Part shown: one piece after another, positions 33,379 through 43,054 of the stretch
How the letters are laid out: every line of letters begins with the position of its first letter
Numbering within the stretch: the stretch's first letter is position 1
DNA from: Mucilaginibacter corticis
GTDB taxonomy: Bacteria > Bacteroidota > Bacteroidia > Sphingobacteriales > Sphingobacteriaceae
Length of the DNA: 64,000 nt
Direction: 5' to 3'
Assembly (NCBI RefSeq): GCF_007558865.1
Contig: NZ_VLPK01000005.1
Span: 62,001 to 126,000 of the forward strand
The notes under the pieces: generated by a model
Told to the model about the DNA's origin: nothing
Databases searched by the model: none
What the model saw: the letters and a program-made list of their open reading frames with translations, nothing else
Made by a program: the position numbers and the translations under genes

Positions 33379-36300
33379 CTAAGCGGTAACAGCTTCAACT
33401 TCTCGTTTATGTTCCTCTACCTTACCATTTTTACTAAATCTTGCTTTGATACGGTAACGGATCAAATACATACAAGGCACCAATATCAAAGTAATGATAG
33501 TTGCAAACCCTAAACCGAATATCATTGTCCACGCTAACGGTCCCCAGAAGGCTACGTTATCACCACCGAAGTGGATATGCGGTTGGAAATGGGTAAACAA
33601 CCCTACAAAGTCTATATTAAAGCCTACAGCCAACGGGATCAAACCTAATATAGCCGATGTCGCGGTCAATAATACCGGTGTCATCCGGGTGTGACCTGCT
33701 TCAACAACAGCATCATGAATATTCGCTCCGCCTTCCATTAACATATCCGTAAACTCAACCAGTAATATCCCATTACGTACCACCACACCCGCAAGTGCTA
33801 TAATACCCACACCGGTCATAACAATAGAAATGGTCATTTTAAATATACTAACGCCCAGCAAAACGCCTATGATACTAAACAATATCTCACTTAAAATGAT
33901 CAACGTTTTACCTGTCGAGTTAAACTGGATCATCAATATGATCAATATCAATCCGAATGATGTTACCAACGCACCCATCAGGAAGTTTGCTGCTTCAGCC
34001 TGATCTTCCTGTCCGCCACCCATCTTGATGGTAATGTTAGCCGGTTTTTTGAAGTTATTTATCGCTCTTAAAATATTAGCATTAACCTCGTTAATGTTAT
34101 TCGGTTTAATAACGTTAGATCCTAATGTTAAAACACGTCTTTGTTGTTTGTGTTTAATGTTACTATACGTTGTGGTATACCTTACATCGGTAAAAGCTGA
34201 TATAGGCACCTGGCGTATAGCGCCACCTGTAGCCAAGTCACGGTATGTGATCTTTAAATTCTTTAAAGCGTCAAGATTACTGCGCTGGCTTTCTAATGCA
34301 CGTACCTTTATCTGGTAATCGTCCTCACGTGTATTTCTGAAATCACCCGCCTTTGCACCAAATACCGCTGTACCTAAGTTTTGCGTTATCTGGCCGGTGC
34401 TGATACCTTCACGATTTGCACGCTCACGGTCCACATCAAATACAATTTCCGGTTTATCAGTTTGTACGTCGGCAATCAGGCCTTCAATACCGGCAATGTT
34501 TTGTTTGGCAAGGTAGCTCTTTAAATTATTGGCCGTTCTTACCAAACTATCAATGTTGTCACCGGCAATTTCAATACTGATATCTTTTTGCACCGGTGGG
34601 CCTCCGTTTTCTTGTGCTACGGCTATTTTTGCTCCGGGCACTACCCCTTCTACAGCTTTACGCACATTTGCCAGTACTGCCTTGGTGTCTTTTCCGTTAC
34701 GCTTGCCAAATTCAACAAAGGCAACGGTTATCTTACTCTTATTTTCATAATCGCCCTGATCTTCATCACTTGGATCGGCAACACTGGCTGTAACGTTTGA
34801 TATAATAGACGAAACGATGTCCTTATCCGGCTCAACCGCTTTTGCAACGCGTTTTTCTAATACTTTAGTAACCTCATTAGTATAAGCCTGGTCTGTACCG
34901 ATAGGCATGGTTACATAAACAAACGCAAAGTTAGGGTCACCCGCAGGGAAAAACTCTACTTTTGGCGAACGTGCTACCAGGAAGAATATCGTAAATATAA
35001 ATAACGCAACAGTGCCACCTAATACCACCCATGGGGCTTTAACCGCGCGTTCAAGCCATCTGGCATACCAATCCTTAAATCGTGGCCATAGGTTGTTTTG
35101 GAAACTATCTATCGTTCTTAATAAAACAAAATGATTAAGCGTGAATAATACCACAACCAATACCATGAAATTACCGAAACCAAAATTTATCACGTAACCT
35201 ACAACTGTAGCTATACCTAAATAGATCAATGAGCGTCCGAATTTCTTATCAAACTTCGGATTATCATGTTCACCTTCGTGGTGCGGTTTCATAAAATCAA
35301 CCGCGAACACCGGGTTGAATAAATAAGCCACAACCAATGATGCCAACAGTGTTATGATCAGCGTAATTGGCAGGAAGAACATAAAGTGGCCGATCAAGCT
35401 ATTCCAGAATGCTAGTGGAATAAACGGAGCCAATGTAGTCATGGTACCTGAAAATACAGGTAAGAAAACCTCGCCGGCAGCCATTTTTGCCGCTTGCTTA
35501 ATCGGTATAGCGCCATTATTAAAGATCCGGTGTGTGTTTTCAATTACAACAATAGCATCATCCACCACAATACCTAATGCGAGCAGGAACGAGAACAACA
35601 CGATCATGTTTAGCGTAAAGCCGATGGCCGGCATCACCAAAAACGCGATGAAACAAGATAACGGTACAGACAGCGCCACGAAAATGGCGTTAGTAGTCCC
35701 CATAAAGAACATCAGGATAATGGTAACCAGTATAAAACCAATTACAATGGTATTGATCAGGTCATTTAAGGTTGTACGTGTTTTGTCAGATTGATCGCCT
35801 GTCACGGTTATCTTTAATCCTTTGGGGAAAGTTGTCTTTAGTTTTTGTGCTATCAGGCTGTTTATTTTATCAGATGCCTCAATCAGATTTTCGCCTGTAC
35901 GTTTGCTAACGTTAAGGGTAATTACATTTTTAAAATCAGCACCTTCATTTGTTTTCAAACGCGCGTAGCTTTCCTGCTCTAAAAAAGCGTCTTTTATTTC
36001 GGCTATATCACGCAGGTAAATGGGCTGTCCCTTAGGGTTTCTTACCACCATCTGAGATACTTCATCCGCGCTCTTGTAATCCTTTTTTATATCGATACTT
36101 CTGCGGATACCGTCAGTGGTAACATTACCTGCAGACGCTATAATATTTTCATTGCCAATAGCTTGCGTGATATCATTAAAGCTTAACTGTACTGCCGCCA
36201 TTTTATTCATGTCGACATTTATCTGGATCTCGGGCGTTAAAGCACCAACTTCCTCAACACGCGATATTTCTTTAAAGCTTTCGATATCATCCTTTAAGTT

Positions 36301-36801
36301 ATCGGCATATTCCTTTAGCTTTTTCAGGTCGTAATCGCCTGAAATATTAACATAAAGAATAGGAATATCAGCAACGTTAATATCAGATATAATAGATTCC
36401 TTAAGGTTAGCATCATTTTGCGGCAGATCCTGTTTAGCTTTATCAACAGCTTCCTTAACATCAATTTTGGCATCGCGGATCTTCACATCAGCGTTAAATT
36501 CGGCCGTGATAACCGATATATTTTGCTTTGAGTTTGATGTTACCTTTTTTAATCCCTTAAGTGATTTTAATTGTTTTTCCAGCTGCCTGGTTACCAGCAA
36601 CTCAATATTTTGCGGCGACTGGCCTATATAGGGCGTGCTCACAAACACTTTTGATTGTGCTATATCCGGAAAGTTTTCTTTAGGCAAGTTGTTGTAGCTA
36701 ACTAACCCCAGCACCGTAATTAAAAATATAAGTACGTATATGGCGGTTTTATTATCAATAGCCCAACTTGACGGCCCAAATTCTTTGTTAAGATCTTTCA
36801 T
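33379..36801 (-). CDS. RND-family efflux permease (HAE1/AcrB-like)
   Basis: 1140 residues with twelve membrane helices and two large periplasmic loops, the full RND layout. The proton-relay aspartates are visible in LGIVVDDAIVVIENTHR (TM4). GEVFLPVFSGTMTTLAPFIPL and the GVVVRNGILLVEF region of the second half are also typical. The extra hydrophobic, charged segment around residues 490-560 (HHEGEHDNPKFDKKFG) lengthens the protein compared with AcrB. It pumps drugs or other amphiphiles through the adaptor and TolC encoded upstream in the same operon. The start is ATG at 36801, 25 bp after the adaptor stop. Confidence 0.95.
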   Translation of the reverse strand: MKDLNKEFGPSSWAIDNKTAIYVLIFLITVLGLVSYNNLPKENFPDIAQSKVFVSTPYIGQSPQNIELLVTRQLEKQLKSLKGLKKVTSNSKQNISVITAEFNADVKIRDAKIDVKEAVDKAKQDLPQNDANLKESIISDINVADIPILYVNISGDYDLKKLKEYADNLKDDIESFKEISRVEEVGALTPEIQINVDMNKMAAVQLSFNDITQAIGNENIIASAGNVTTDGIRRSIDIKKDYKSADEVSQMVVRNPKGQPIYLRDIAEIKDAFLEQESYARLKTNEGADFKNVITLNVSKRTGENLIEASDKINSLIAQKLKTTFPKGLKITVTGDQSDKTRTTLNDLINTIVIGFILVTIILMFFMGTTNAIFVALSVPLSCFIAFLVMPAIGFTLNMIVLFSFLLALGIVVDDAIVVIENTHRIFNNGAIPIKQAAKMAAGEVFLPVFSGTMTTLAPFIPLAFWNSLIGHFMFFLPITLIITLLASLVVAYLFNPVFAVDFMKPHHEGEHDNPKFDKKFGRSLIYLGIATVVGYVINFGFGNFMVLVVVLFTLNHFVLLRTIDSFQNNLWPRFKDWYARWLERAVKAPWVVLGGTVALFIFTIFFLVARSPKVEFFPAGDPNFAFVYVTMPIGTDQAYTNEVTKVLEKRVAKAVEPDKDIVSSIISNVTASVADPSDEDQGDYENKSKITVAFVEFGKRNGKDTKAVLANVRKAVEGVVPGAKIAVAQENGGPPVQKDISIEIAGDNIDSLVRTANNLKSYLAKQNIAGIEGLIADVQTDKPEIVFDVDRERANREGISTGQITQNLGTAVFGAKAGDFRNTREDDYQIKVRALESQRSNLDALKNLKITYRDLATGGAIRQVPISAFTDVRYTTTYSNIKHKQQRRVLTLGSNVIKPNNINEVNANILRAINNFKKPANITIKMGGGQEDQAEAANFLMGALVTSFGLILIILMIQFNSTGKTLIILSEILFSIIGVLLGVSIFKMTISIVMTGVGIIALAGVVVRNGILLVEFTDMLMEGGANIHDAVVEAGHTRMTPVLLTATSAILGLIPLAVGFNIDFVGLFTHFQPHIHFGGDNVAFWGPLAWTMIFGLGFATIITLILVPCMYLIRYRIKARFSKNGKVEEHKREVEAVTA

Positions 36802-36826
36802 TTTAGATCAAATTAGTTGTGTGTAA

Positions 36827-37930
36827 TTAATTAGCAGACTGTAAAACATTCACCTTGTCGCCATCATTCAGATCGCTGGCGCCGGCTGTTATCAACTGGT
36901 CTCCATTTGCAAGTCCTGATGTAATTTCGGCCTGACTGCCATAGCTTGCGCCAACCTTTACATTTTTACGTTTGGCTGTGCCATTATCATTAACATAAAC
37001 ATAATCGCCCTGCTCTGATTTTTGAACAGAATTAACAGGTATTACAATAGCTTTGGCGTTGTTATAGTCGGCTATTTTAATTAAGGCTGTCATGTTAGGG
37101 CGCAATGTTTTACGGGTAGGTAAAGCAATTTCAATAGCGAAACTGCGTGATGTAGGGTCGATAGCCTTGGCAGCAAAAGTTAATTTAGCGGTTAATGAAT
37201 CGTTACCGTCAGGTACAATAATTTTTACGTTGTCACCCTGGTTTACACGGCTTGAATATGACTCGGGCACATCAGCTTTTACTTTCAATACATCAGCATT
37301 TACAATGCGGATACCTGTAGCGCCTGGTTGTGCAACCTGGCCCAGTTTAAGGTCCATCTGGTCGACAGTACCGCTTATTGGCGATATGATGCGGTACAGA
37401 TCAGCCTGCTGGCGTAATCCGTCTACTTGCTTTTGAGCACTTTGCATTTGTGTTTGCGCTTGTAAAAACTGCACTTCGGTACCTATTTTCTGATCCCAAA
37501 GATTTTTTTGACGTGCAAACAATGTTTTAGCCAATGTTGCCTGTGACTCGGCCTGTGCTATATTTTCTCTTAACACACTGTTATCCAACTGAACTAACAA
37601 CTGGCCTTTGCTAACATGCTTACCGGGCGCAGTATAAATTGCAGTAATTACACCTGGAGATTGCGGATATGCGGTCACATTATCTTTAGCATCAATTTTA
37701 CCCTGGATATCTACATAATGGGTAAACTTACCTTCTGCAATTTTCAGTATGCTTACATCAGTACTTTTTGAAGAATCCTGACCTGCGCCAGATCCTTGTA
37801 AAGCCGCGATCTTTGAATTAATATCTGCCTGTTGTTTTTTTAGATCAGCTAATTCTGCTGCTTTGTCTTTCGGCTTGTTTGAACAAGCTGCTAACAATAA
37901 TAGGACTGGTATATATATTAATTTTTTCAT
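36827..37930 (-). CDS. RND efflux periplasmic adaptor lipoprotein
   Basis: 367 residues from the ATG at 37930. Lipoprotein signal peptide MKKLIYIPVLLLLAAC with lipobox LAAC. A coiled-coil (DLKKQQADINSKIAALQ), the lipoyl domain (SPGVITAIYTAPGKHVSKGQ), a long alpha-hairpin (AQAQTQMQSAQKQVDGL), and a beta-barrel with NGDQLITAGASDLNDGDKV follow. It bridges the RND pump and TolC in the periplasm. A longer frame to 37969 overlaps the tolC gene and lacks a sensible signal, so it is rejected. Middle gene of the tetR-tolC-adaptor-pump operon. Confidence 0.93.
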   Translation of the reverse strand: MKKLIYIPVLLLLAACSNKPKDKAAELADLKKQQADINSKIAALQGSGAGQDSSKSTDVSILKIAEGKFTHYVDIQGKIDAKDNVTAYPQSPGVITAIYTAPGKHVSKGQLLVQLDNSVLRENIAQAESQATLAKTLFARQKNLWDQKIGTEVQFLQAQTQMQSAQKQVDGLRQQADLYRIISPISGTVDQMDLKLGQVAQPGATGIRIVNADVLKVKADVPESYSSRVNQGDNVKIIVPDGNDSLTAKLTFAAKAIDPTSRSFAIEIALPTRKTLRPNMTALIKIADYNNAKAIVIPVNSVQKSEQGDYVYVNDNGTAKRKNVKVGASYGSQAEITSGLANGDQLITAGASDLNDGDKVNVLQSAN

Positions 37931-37952
37931 TGTGTTTATGGTGATTTTAGTT

Positions 37953-39317
37953 TTAGTTGATTCGTGCATATGCTTTGTCCAGATCTACTTTGCTTATTAA
38001 AGCGTTATATAGAGCTTGTATATATTGATTATCTGCGCTTTCAAAGTCGGTCTGAGCCTGAGTAACCTCGATGCTTGAGCCTACACCTTGTTGATATTTA
38101 ATTTTAGCCACTCTTAATACTTCCTGTGCCAATTCACGGCTGCGTTTTTGATTAGTAAGCGATGCCAGGTTGTTTGTAAAAGTTATCTGTGCGGCATTAG
38201 CTTGTAATTTGAAACCATTAGAAGCATTATGTAAATCGTTTTGTGATTTTAATACAGTTATTTGTGATTGACGCAATTGATTTAAATGCTGGCCGCCACT
38301 AAAAATCGGTATATTGATATTCAGGCCAATATAATTATTGAAATAACTACGATCATATAAATACCTTGTATGATTCTCTTGATATACATCCGCTAATCCC
38401 GCAGTAAAAGAAACAGTAGGATAAAAGTTTGCTTTTTTACTTTTTGCATCTAACTGATTTAACATTATATTAGTTTCCAATAATTTATATTCAATGCGAT
38501 TACGATAAAACGACGTATCAACAGAGTTTTGTGCGGTTTGCTCTATATTCACGTCTGCCAGTTTATCTGTCAGTGTAAGATCCTGTTCAATAGGCATACC
38601 CATTTGGAATTTCAACATTTGGTAGTTAAGCACCAGAGCACGCTGTACGTTATCCCTATTAGTTACTAAGTTATTATATTGTACAGCTAAACGATCGACG
38701 TCTATCTTCTCAACAAATCCCTCTTTGTTTTGCTGAGTAGTTTGATCAAAGGTTTGTTTAAGCTGAGCGATATTAGCATCAAGCAACTTAATTTGCTCAT
38801 TGCTAACCAAAGCCTGATAGTAAGCTTTAGTAACATTTACATTGGTCTCAATCTTTGAACGAACTAAACTGCGCTCTGATAACTCTTTAAAAGTTTTAAC
38901 CGCTTGTAAACCCACTAAAAAAGTGCCGCTATATATAAGCTGGCTTAATTGCAAACCAAATGTATTATTATATTTTACTGGTCCAAAAGGCAATGCCACT
39001 AAAGGTCCGTTAGGATTTACTATTTGAAAATTAGCATTAAATTGAGGAGCGACTTGAGTAGGGATTTTCAAATAATCCTGAAAATTAACAGAACCATTTA
39101 CCTGCGGCAGACCGGAACCGATTGTTTCTTTCACCTTATATTCCGCGCTTTTTATATCAAGACCGGCGTTTTTTACCGAATCCTGGTGTTCATAAGCATA
39201 TTTTATACAATCTGCCAGGCTAAAACTAACCGGCGTATTGGGTGGCGGCGCCTGTTGCGCATAGCTGCTTAAAGCTATAGTGCAAATTAAGGTCGCGGTT
39301 AAAAAAATATATTTCAT
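37953..39317 (-). CDS. TolC-family outer membrane efflux protein
   Basis: 454 residues with a signal peptide (cleavage near SYA-QQ). The OEP repeats follow: FSLADCIKYAYEHQDSVKNAGLDIKSAEY at the N-terminus of the mature protein and a matching helix pair in the second half. The C-terminus (ALISKVDLDKAYARIN) matches the other TolC of this window. It provides the outer-membrane channel for the RND pump encoded downstream. It lies 86 bp after the tetR gene and 22 bp before the adaptor gene. Confidence 0.93.
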   Translation of the reverse strand: MKYIFLTATLICTIALSSYAQQAPPPNTPVSFSLADCIKYAYEHQDSVKNAGLDIKSAEYKVKETIGSGLPQVNGSVNFQDYLKIPTQVAPQFNANFQIVNPNGPLVALPFGPVKYNNTFGLQLSQLIYSGTFLVGLQAVKTFKELSERSLVRSKIETNVNVTKAYYQALVSNEQIKLLDANIAQLKQTFDQTTQQNKEGFVEKIDVDRLAVQYNNLVTNRDNVQRALVLNYQMLKFQMGMPIEQDLTLTDKLADVNIEQTAQNSVDTSFYRNRIEYKLLETNIMLNQLDAKSKKANFYPTVSFTAGLADVYQENHTRYLYDRSYFNNYIGLNINIPIFSGGQHLNQLRQSQITVLKSQNDLHNASNGFKLQANAAQITFTNNLASLTNQKRSRELAQEVLRVAKIKYQQGVGSSIEVTQAQTDFESADNQYIQALYNALISKVDLDKAYARIN

Positions 39318-39403
39318 TGTATTGTTGTGTGATTAGTTTTACTATTTATTAATTGTCTTTCAAATAAACATCCCGATTATGACAACCCTATGTCAACAGG
39401 ATA

Positions 39404-40015
39404 TTATTGGGCAGTTACATTTTTATATTCATCTAATAATTTAAACCCTTTAAGTGTACAAATGCCGAAGTTAAAGTGCTCTAAAAGCTGATATTGAACT
39501 TTCCAGGGACTAAACTCTGATAAAGGAAACATGCTGGTATTGAAACCCATTTCAACCTGCATTACCCGCATACGCGCCATGATCTTTACATCTATATCCG
39601 GCCTGATGTAGCCTTGTTGGATTCCTTTTGTTAAAAGTTCTTCCAGCGTGTGAACGATCACTCCTGCTTTAAAATCCTGGAATTGCTGCCATGCTTCAGG
39701 ATGGTATTTCTGCATATCATGTATTACAATCGGGTTGATTCTCGAAAAAATCTCTTCTGAACATTTCATCATGTTGATCATTTCCTCAATTACGTTACCG
39801 GATTTGCTGATCAGTGCACACATCTGATCTTCATCTTCCTGCAGCTTCTTTTTTACCAAAGCTATTACCAACTCATTCTTATCCTTAAAGAACTGGTAGA
39901 TGGTTTTTTTTGACATGCCTAAGTGTTTAGCTATGTCGTCCATCGTTACACTCTTGATCCCCGCTGTTAAAAACAGGTCCTCTCCGCCTTGTATTATTCT
40001 ATCTATTTGACCCAT
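39404..40015 (-). CDS. TetR-family regulator of the RND efflux operon
   Basis: 203 residues. N-terminal HTH with RIIQGGEDLFLTAGIKSVTMDDIAKHLGMSKKTIYQFFKDKNEL (about residues 5-50). It is the first gene of the operon with tolC, adaptor and RND pump, which strongly suggests it represses them. A 17-bp inverted repeat, TTGACTTGATTGGTCAA, covers its start codon and part of its promoter box, fitting autorepression. The ligand is unknown. Confidence 0.93.
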   Translation of the reverse strand: MGQIDRIIQGGEDLFLTAGIKSVTMDDIAKHLGMSKKTIYQFFKDKNELVIALVKKKLQEDEDQMCALISKSGNVIEEMINMMKCSEEIFSRINPIVIHDMQKYHPEAWQQFQDFKAGVIVHTLEELLTKGIQQGYIRPDIDVKIMARMRVMQVEMGFNTSMFPLSEFSPWKVQYQLLEHFNFGICTLKGFKLLDEYKNVTAQ

Positions 40016-40031
40016 TGACTTGATTGGTCAA
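40015..40031. promoter_or_regulatory. putative TetR operator overlapping tetR start
   Basis: TTGACTTGATTGGTCAA: 5-bp perfect arms TTGAC/GTCAA, or 6 bp with one mismatch. It reaches from the last base of the start codon into the TAGTTTTG -7 box. Its position suits repression of the efflux operon by its own regulator. Confidence 0.55.
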
Positions 40032-40036
40032 AACTA
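40029..40036 (-). promoter_or_regulatory. -7 promoter box of the tetR-RND efflux operon (TAGTTTTG)
   Basis: TAnnTTTG on the minus strand, 13 nt before the ATG; the mRNA leader would be about 7 nt. Overlaps the operator-like inverted repeat. Confidence 0.5.
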
Positions 40037-40141
40037 TGGAAACATTTTTAGATTTCAAAGTTTCCATTTAAAAAATGTTTTCCACATCCGTTTGCTAAAC
40101 AGATAGATAGTCCTTTCTAATTTATATGATACCGATTTTGT

Positions 40142-40149
40142 TACCTTTG
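40142..40149 (+). promoter_or_regulatory. -7 promoter box of purB (TACCTTTG)
   Basis: TAnnTTTG match followed by C, ending 25 nt before the ATG at 40175. Divergent from the efflux operon promoter. Confidence 0.6.
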
Positions 40150-40174
40150 CAGAAAATTAAAATCACCAATAAAC

Positions 40175-41518
40175 ATGACACTTACTCCACTTTCTGCAAT
40201 TTCACCTATTGATGGCCGCTACCGAAAAACAACTGCCGATCTTGGCGCTTACTTTTCGGAATATGCATTGATCAAATACCGGGTATTTGTGGAGATTGAA
40301 TACTTTATAGCATTATATGAGCATCCGTTACCACAATTACAGGATTTTGATAAAAATTTGATAGAAAAGTTACGGGATATTTACAAAAACTTTAATGAAG
40401 CTGATGCCCAAAGCATAAAAGACATCGAAAAAATAACTAATCATGATGTTAAAGCTGTTGAATATTTTATCAAACAAAAATTCGACGCACTCAATCTGGA
40501 TGTCTTTAAAGAGTTTATCCATTTTGGTTTAACATCGCAGGATATCAACAATACCGCTATACCTTACACTTTTAAATTAGCGCTGGATGAGGTTTATTAT
40601 CCTGCTATTGATGAGTTAGTTAGCATTTTAAAACAATACGCCGGCGATTGGGATAAAGTACCAATGCTTGCCCACACGCACGGACAAGCGGCATCGCCTA
40701 CCCGTTTAGGTAAAGAGATCCAAGTGTATATTGAGCGATTAGAGAACCAGTTGCAGTTACTAAAACAAGTACCTGCATCTGCCAAATTTGGTGGTGCAAC
40801 GGGTAACTTTAACGCGCATCATATCGCCTACCCTCAAATTGACTGGAAAGCTTTCGGGAACAACTTTGTAGACAACATTCTTGGATTAAGCAGATCACAA
40901 TACACTACTCAGATAGAGCACTACGATAATTTTGCAGCACAGTGCGACGCTTTGAAACGGGTCAACAATATCCTGATCGATCTTGACCGTGATATGTGGA
41001 CCTATATCTCAATGAATTACTTTAAACAGCAGATCAAGGCCGGAGAAGTAGGTTCATCAGCTATGCCACACAAGGTTAACCCGATAGACTTTGAAAACTC
41101 TGAAGGCAATTTAGGCTTGGCCAATGCTTTATTTGAACACCTGGCTGCTAAATTACCTATATCAAGATTACAACGCGACCTGACCGATTCCACCGTATTA
41201 CGTAATATCGGCGTACCTGTGGCGCATACGTTGATAGCTATTAAATCAACCGTAAAAGGTTTAGGAAAATTATTACTAAATGAAAATGCCTTAAACGCGC
41301 ACCTTGAAGCTAACTGGGCTGTGGTTGCAGAAGCTATACAAACCATTTTAAGGCGAGAAGGCTATCCGAATCCTTATGAGGCATTAAAAGAACTTACACG
41401 GACTAACACCCAGGTTAACGCACAAACGATTGCTGAATTTGTAGATACTTTACAGGTTGGGGATAGCGTTAAGGAAGAGATAAAACAAATAACACCGAGT
41501 AATTACACGGGAATATAA
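40175..41518 (+). CDS. purB: adenylosuccinate lyase
   Basis: 447 residues, the length of the short E. coli-type PurB. It cleaves SAICAR to AICAR and adenylosuccinate to AMP, thus acting twice in purine synthesis. The fumarase/aspartase superfamily signature is SSAMPHKVNPIDFENSEGN (residues about 290-310), with the catalytic Ser in the flexible loop. The catalytic His is in AHTHGQAASPTRLGKE, and LTSQDINNTA is also conserved. Single gene with its own promoter box; nfu follows 99 bp later on the same strand with its own. Confidence 0.96.
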   Translation: MTLTPLSAISPIDGRYRKTTADLGAYFSEYALIKYRVFVEIEYFIALYEHPLPQLQDFDKNLIEKLRDIYKNFNEADAQSIKDIEKITNHDVKAVEYFIKQKFDALNLDVFKEFIHFGLTSQDINNTAIPYTFKLALDEVYYPAIDELVSILKQYAGDWDKVPMLAHTHGQAASPTRLGKEIQVYIERLENQLQLLKQVPASAKFGGATGNFNAHHIAYPQIDWKAFGNNFVDNILGLSRSQYTTQIEHYDNFAAQCDALKRVNNILIDLDRDMWTYISMNYFKQQIKAGEVGSSAMPHKVNPIDFENSEGNLGLANALFEHLAAKLPISRLQRDLTDSTVLRNIGVPVAHTLIAIKSTVKGLGKLLLNENALNAHLEANWAVVAEAIQTILRREGYPNPYEALKELTRTNTQVNAQTIAEFVDTLQVGDSVKEEIKQITPSNYTGI

Positions 41519-41584
41519 GTTAAAAAGCAACGTCACCAACAGGTCATAACTAATTTAGTATAGTATATTAATCAAAAAGCTATT

Positions 41585-41592
41585 TAACTTTG
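41585..41592 (+). promoter_or_regulatory. -7 promoter box of the Nfu gene (TAACTTTG)
   Basis: TAnnTTTG match, 25 nt between box and the ATG at 41618. Confidence 0.5.
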
Positions 41593-41617
41593 TTAATCAA
41601 ATAAAAGAGAGATCAAG

Positions 41618-42169
41618 ATGAATATCAACGTATATACCGAATCAACGCCTAACCCGGCAACAATGAAGTTCATTGTGAACAAATTGCTGATCAATGGCAG
41701 TGCCGATTTTGCCACTAAAGAAAGTGCAGAGAAATCGCCTTTTGCTAAAGAGTTATATAAATTTTCGTTTGTTAACGGCGTGTTCTTCGCCAGCAATTTT
41801 ATTACGGTTACCAAAGCCGAAGGCACAGACTGGGAAGATATTGAGCCGATACTAAAAGAGTTTGTTAAGGGTGCGGTTGAGTCTGAATTGAAAGTGCAGT
41901 TGGAAGAGCAGGCAGAAGATGTTGCTTTTGAAGGCACAGACACAGAAATAAAGATCCAGCAGATCTTAAACGATTACGTTCGCCCGGCTGTTGAGCAGGA
42001 TGGTGGCGCTATCTCTTACCGTTCATTTGAAGAAGGTGTGGTTACTGTTGAGCTTCGCGGCTCATGCAGCGGTTGCCCGTCATCAACTATCACACTAAAA
42101 GCAGGTATTGAGAATTTATTGAAACGCATGGTTCCTGAAGTTCAGGAAGTAGTTTCGGAAGCGCTGTAA
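41618..42169 (+). CDS. NifU/Nfu-family iron-sulfur cluster carrier
   Basis: 183 residues with two domains: Nfu_N (residues 1-90, TPNPATMKFIVNK) and the C-terminal NifU domain with the cluster-binding CSGC (Cys150, Cys153). It accepts and delivers [4Fe-4S] clusters in the cytosol. Likely clients in this window are the radical-SAM enzymes MtaB and QueE, but that is inference. An intrinsic terminator follows. The overlapping antisense frame is a shadow. Confidence 0.92.
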   Translation: MNINVYTESTPNPATMKFIVNKLLINGSADFATKESAEKSPFAKELYKFSFVNGVFFASNFITVTKAEGTDWEDIEPILKEFVKGAVESELKVQLEEQAEDVAFEGTDTEIKIQQILNDYVRPAVEQDGGAISYRSFEEGVVTVELRGSCSGCPSSTITLKAGIENLLKRMVPEVQEVVSEAL

Positions 42170-42177
42170 GTTAGTTA

Positions 42178-42207
42178 TTAGAGATTGGTTAATTAGAGAT
42201 TAGTTAA
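42178..42207. repeat. tandem 15-bp repeat TTAGAGATTGGTTAA / TTAGAGATTAGTTAA
   Basis: Two abutting copies (42178-42192 and 42193-42207) differing at one base, directly after the nfu stop and before its terminator. In style it resembles the stuttered intergenic words elsewhere in the window. Confidence 0.65.
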
Positions 42208-42212
42208 CCCGG

Positions 42213-42246
42213 AAAAGGATTATACAAATTGTTTAATCCTTTTTTA
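42213..42246 (+). terminator. intrinsic terminator of the Nfu gene
   Basis: Stem AAAAGGATTA/TAATCCTTTT with a 11-nt loop and a T run. Convergent with the inositol-phosphatase gene, whose stop is 17 bp further on. Confidence 0.8.
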
Positions 42247-42262
42247 TTGCTTAATCTGTGAT

Positions 42263-43054
42263 TCAAACAAAGTATTGTTTTATCACCTGCAACATTTCGT
42301 CGGTTATTTTGCCGTTAGTCGCCAACAGTTCGCGTGTATCCAAAACTTCATCGCCACCGCTAAAATTAACGATGTGCCCTCCTGCCTGTTTTACGATCAC
42401 AATTCCTGCAGCTACATCCCAGGCATTTAGATTGTACTCATAGAAAGCATCAAAACGGCCCGCAGCAGTGTAACACAGATCAACCGCGGCAGAACCCAGC
42501 CGACGCAACCCGTGGCAATTTTTCATGAGGTAAGTAAATAATTCAATATATTGAGGCTGCTTGGTAAAATCGTAATACGGGAAACCGGTAGCAATTAAGC
42601 TATCTGCTATTTTAGGCGCTTTACTAACTTTTATTTCCTCGCCGTTAAGATAAGCAGGCGAGCCTTTCCACGCATAAAAACATTCGTCAAGGTTAATTTC
42701 ATATACAACGCCTATTACCAGTTCATCATATTCTTTAAGCGCAATACTTACAGAAAATGAGGGCACGCCATGAATAAAATTTGTAGTACCATCAAGCGGG
42801 TCTATGATCCAGTTATATTGGTCGGCAATTTTATTTTTAGTTTTTTCTTCGGTGATAAAACCGGCTTCGGGTAATATTTTTTCTAAACCTGTAACAATTA
42901 TACCTTCAGCAGTCTTATCGACATATGATACCAGGTCATTTAAACCTTTATATTCTATTTTATCCGCGTTAAAAGTTTTTCTTTCCCGACGGATAAAATC
43001 GCCGGCTTGTTTTGAAACTTCAATTACTTGTTTCGTTATCTGCTCCAGTTGCAT
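42263..43054 (-). CDS. suhB: inositol monophosphatase family protein
   Basis: 263 residues from the ATG at 43054 (MQLEQITKQVIEVSKQAG). The metal-dependent phosphatase motifs are present: EE in FITEEKTKN, DPLDGTTNF (metal-binding Asp residues) and WDVAAGIVIVKQAGG near the C-terminus. The substrate may be inositol-1-phosphate or another small phosphate such as 3'-phosphoadenosine. The frame extends to 43111, but the added residues do not fit the family. From 43054 it overlaps the end of gtrA by 35 bp, so the two are probably translated from one message. Confidence 0.9.
   Translation of the reverse strand: MQLEQITKQVIEVSKQAGDFIRRERKTFNADKIEYKGLNDLVSYVDKTAEGIIVTGLEKILPEAGFITEEKTKNKIADQYNWIIDPLDGTTNFIHGVPSFSVSIALKEYDELVIGVVYEINLDECFYAWKGSPAYLNGEEIKVSKAPKIADSLIATGFPYYDFTKQPQYIELFTYLMKNCHGLRRLGSAAVDLCYTAAGRFDAFYEYNLNAWDVAAGIVIVKQAGGHIVNFSGGDEVLDTRELLATNGKITDEMLQVIKQYFV

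Noticed and set aside
37931..37969. Longer start for the RND adaptor
   Set aside because: It overlaps tolC and hides the lipoprotein signal peptide, which begins at the ATG at 37930.
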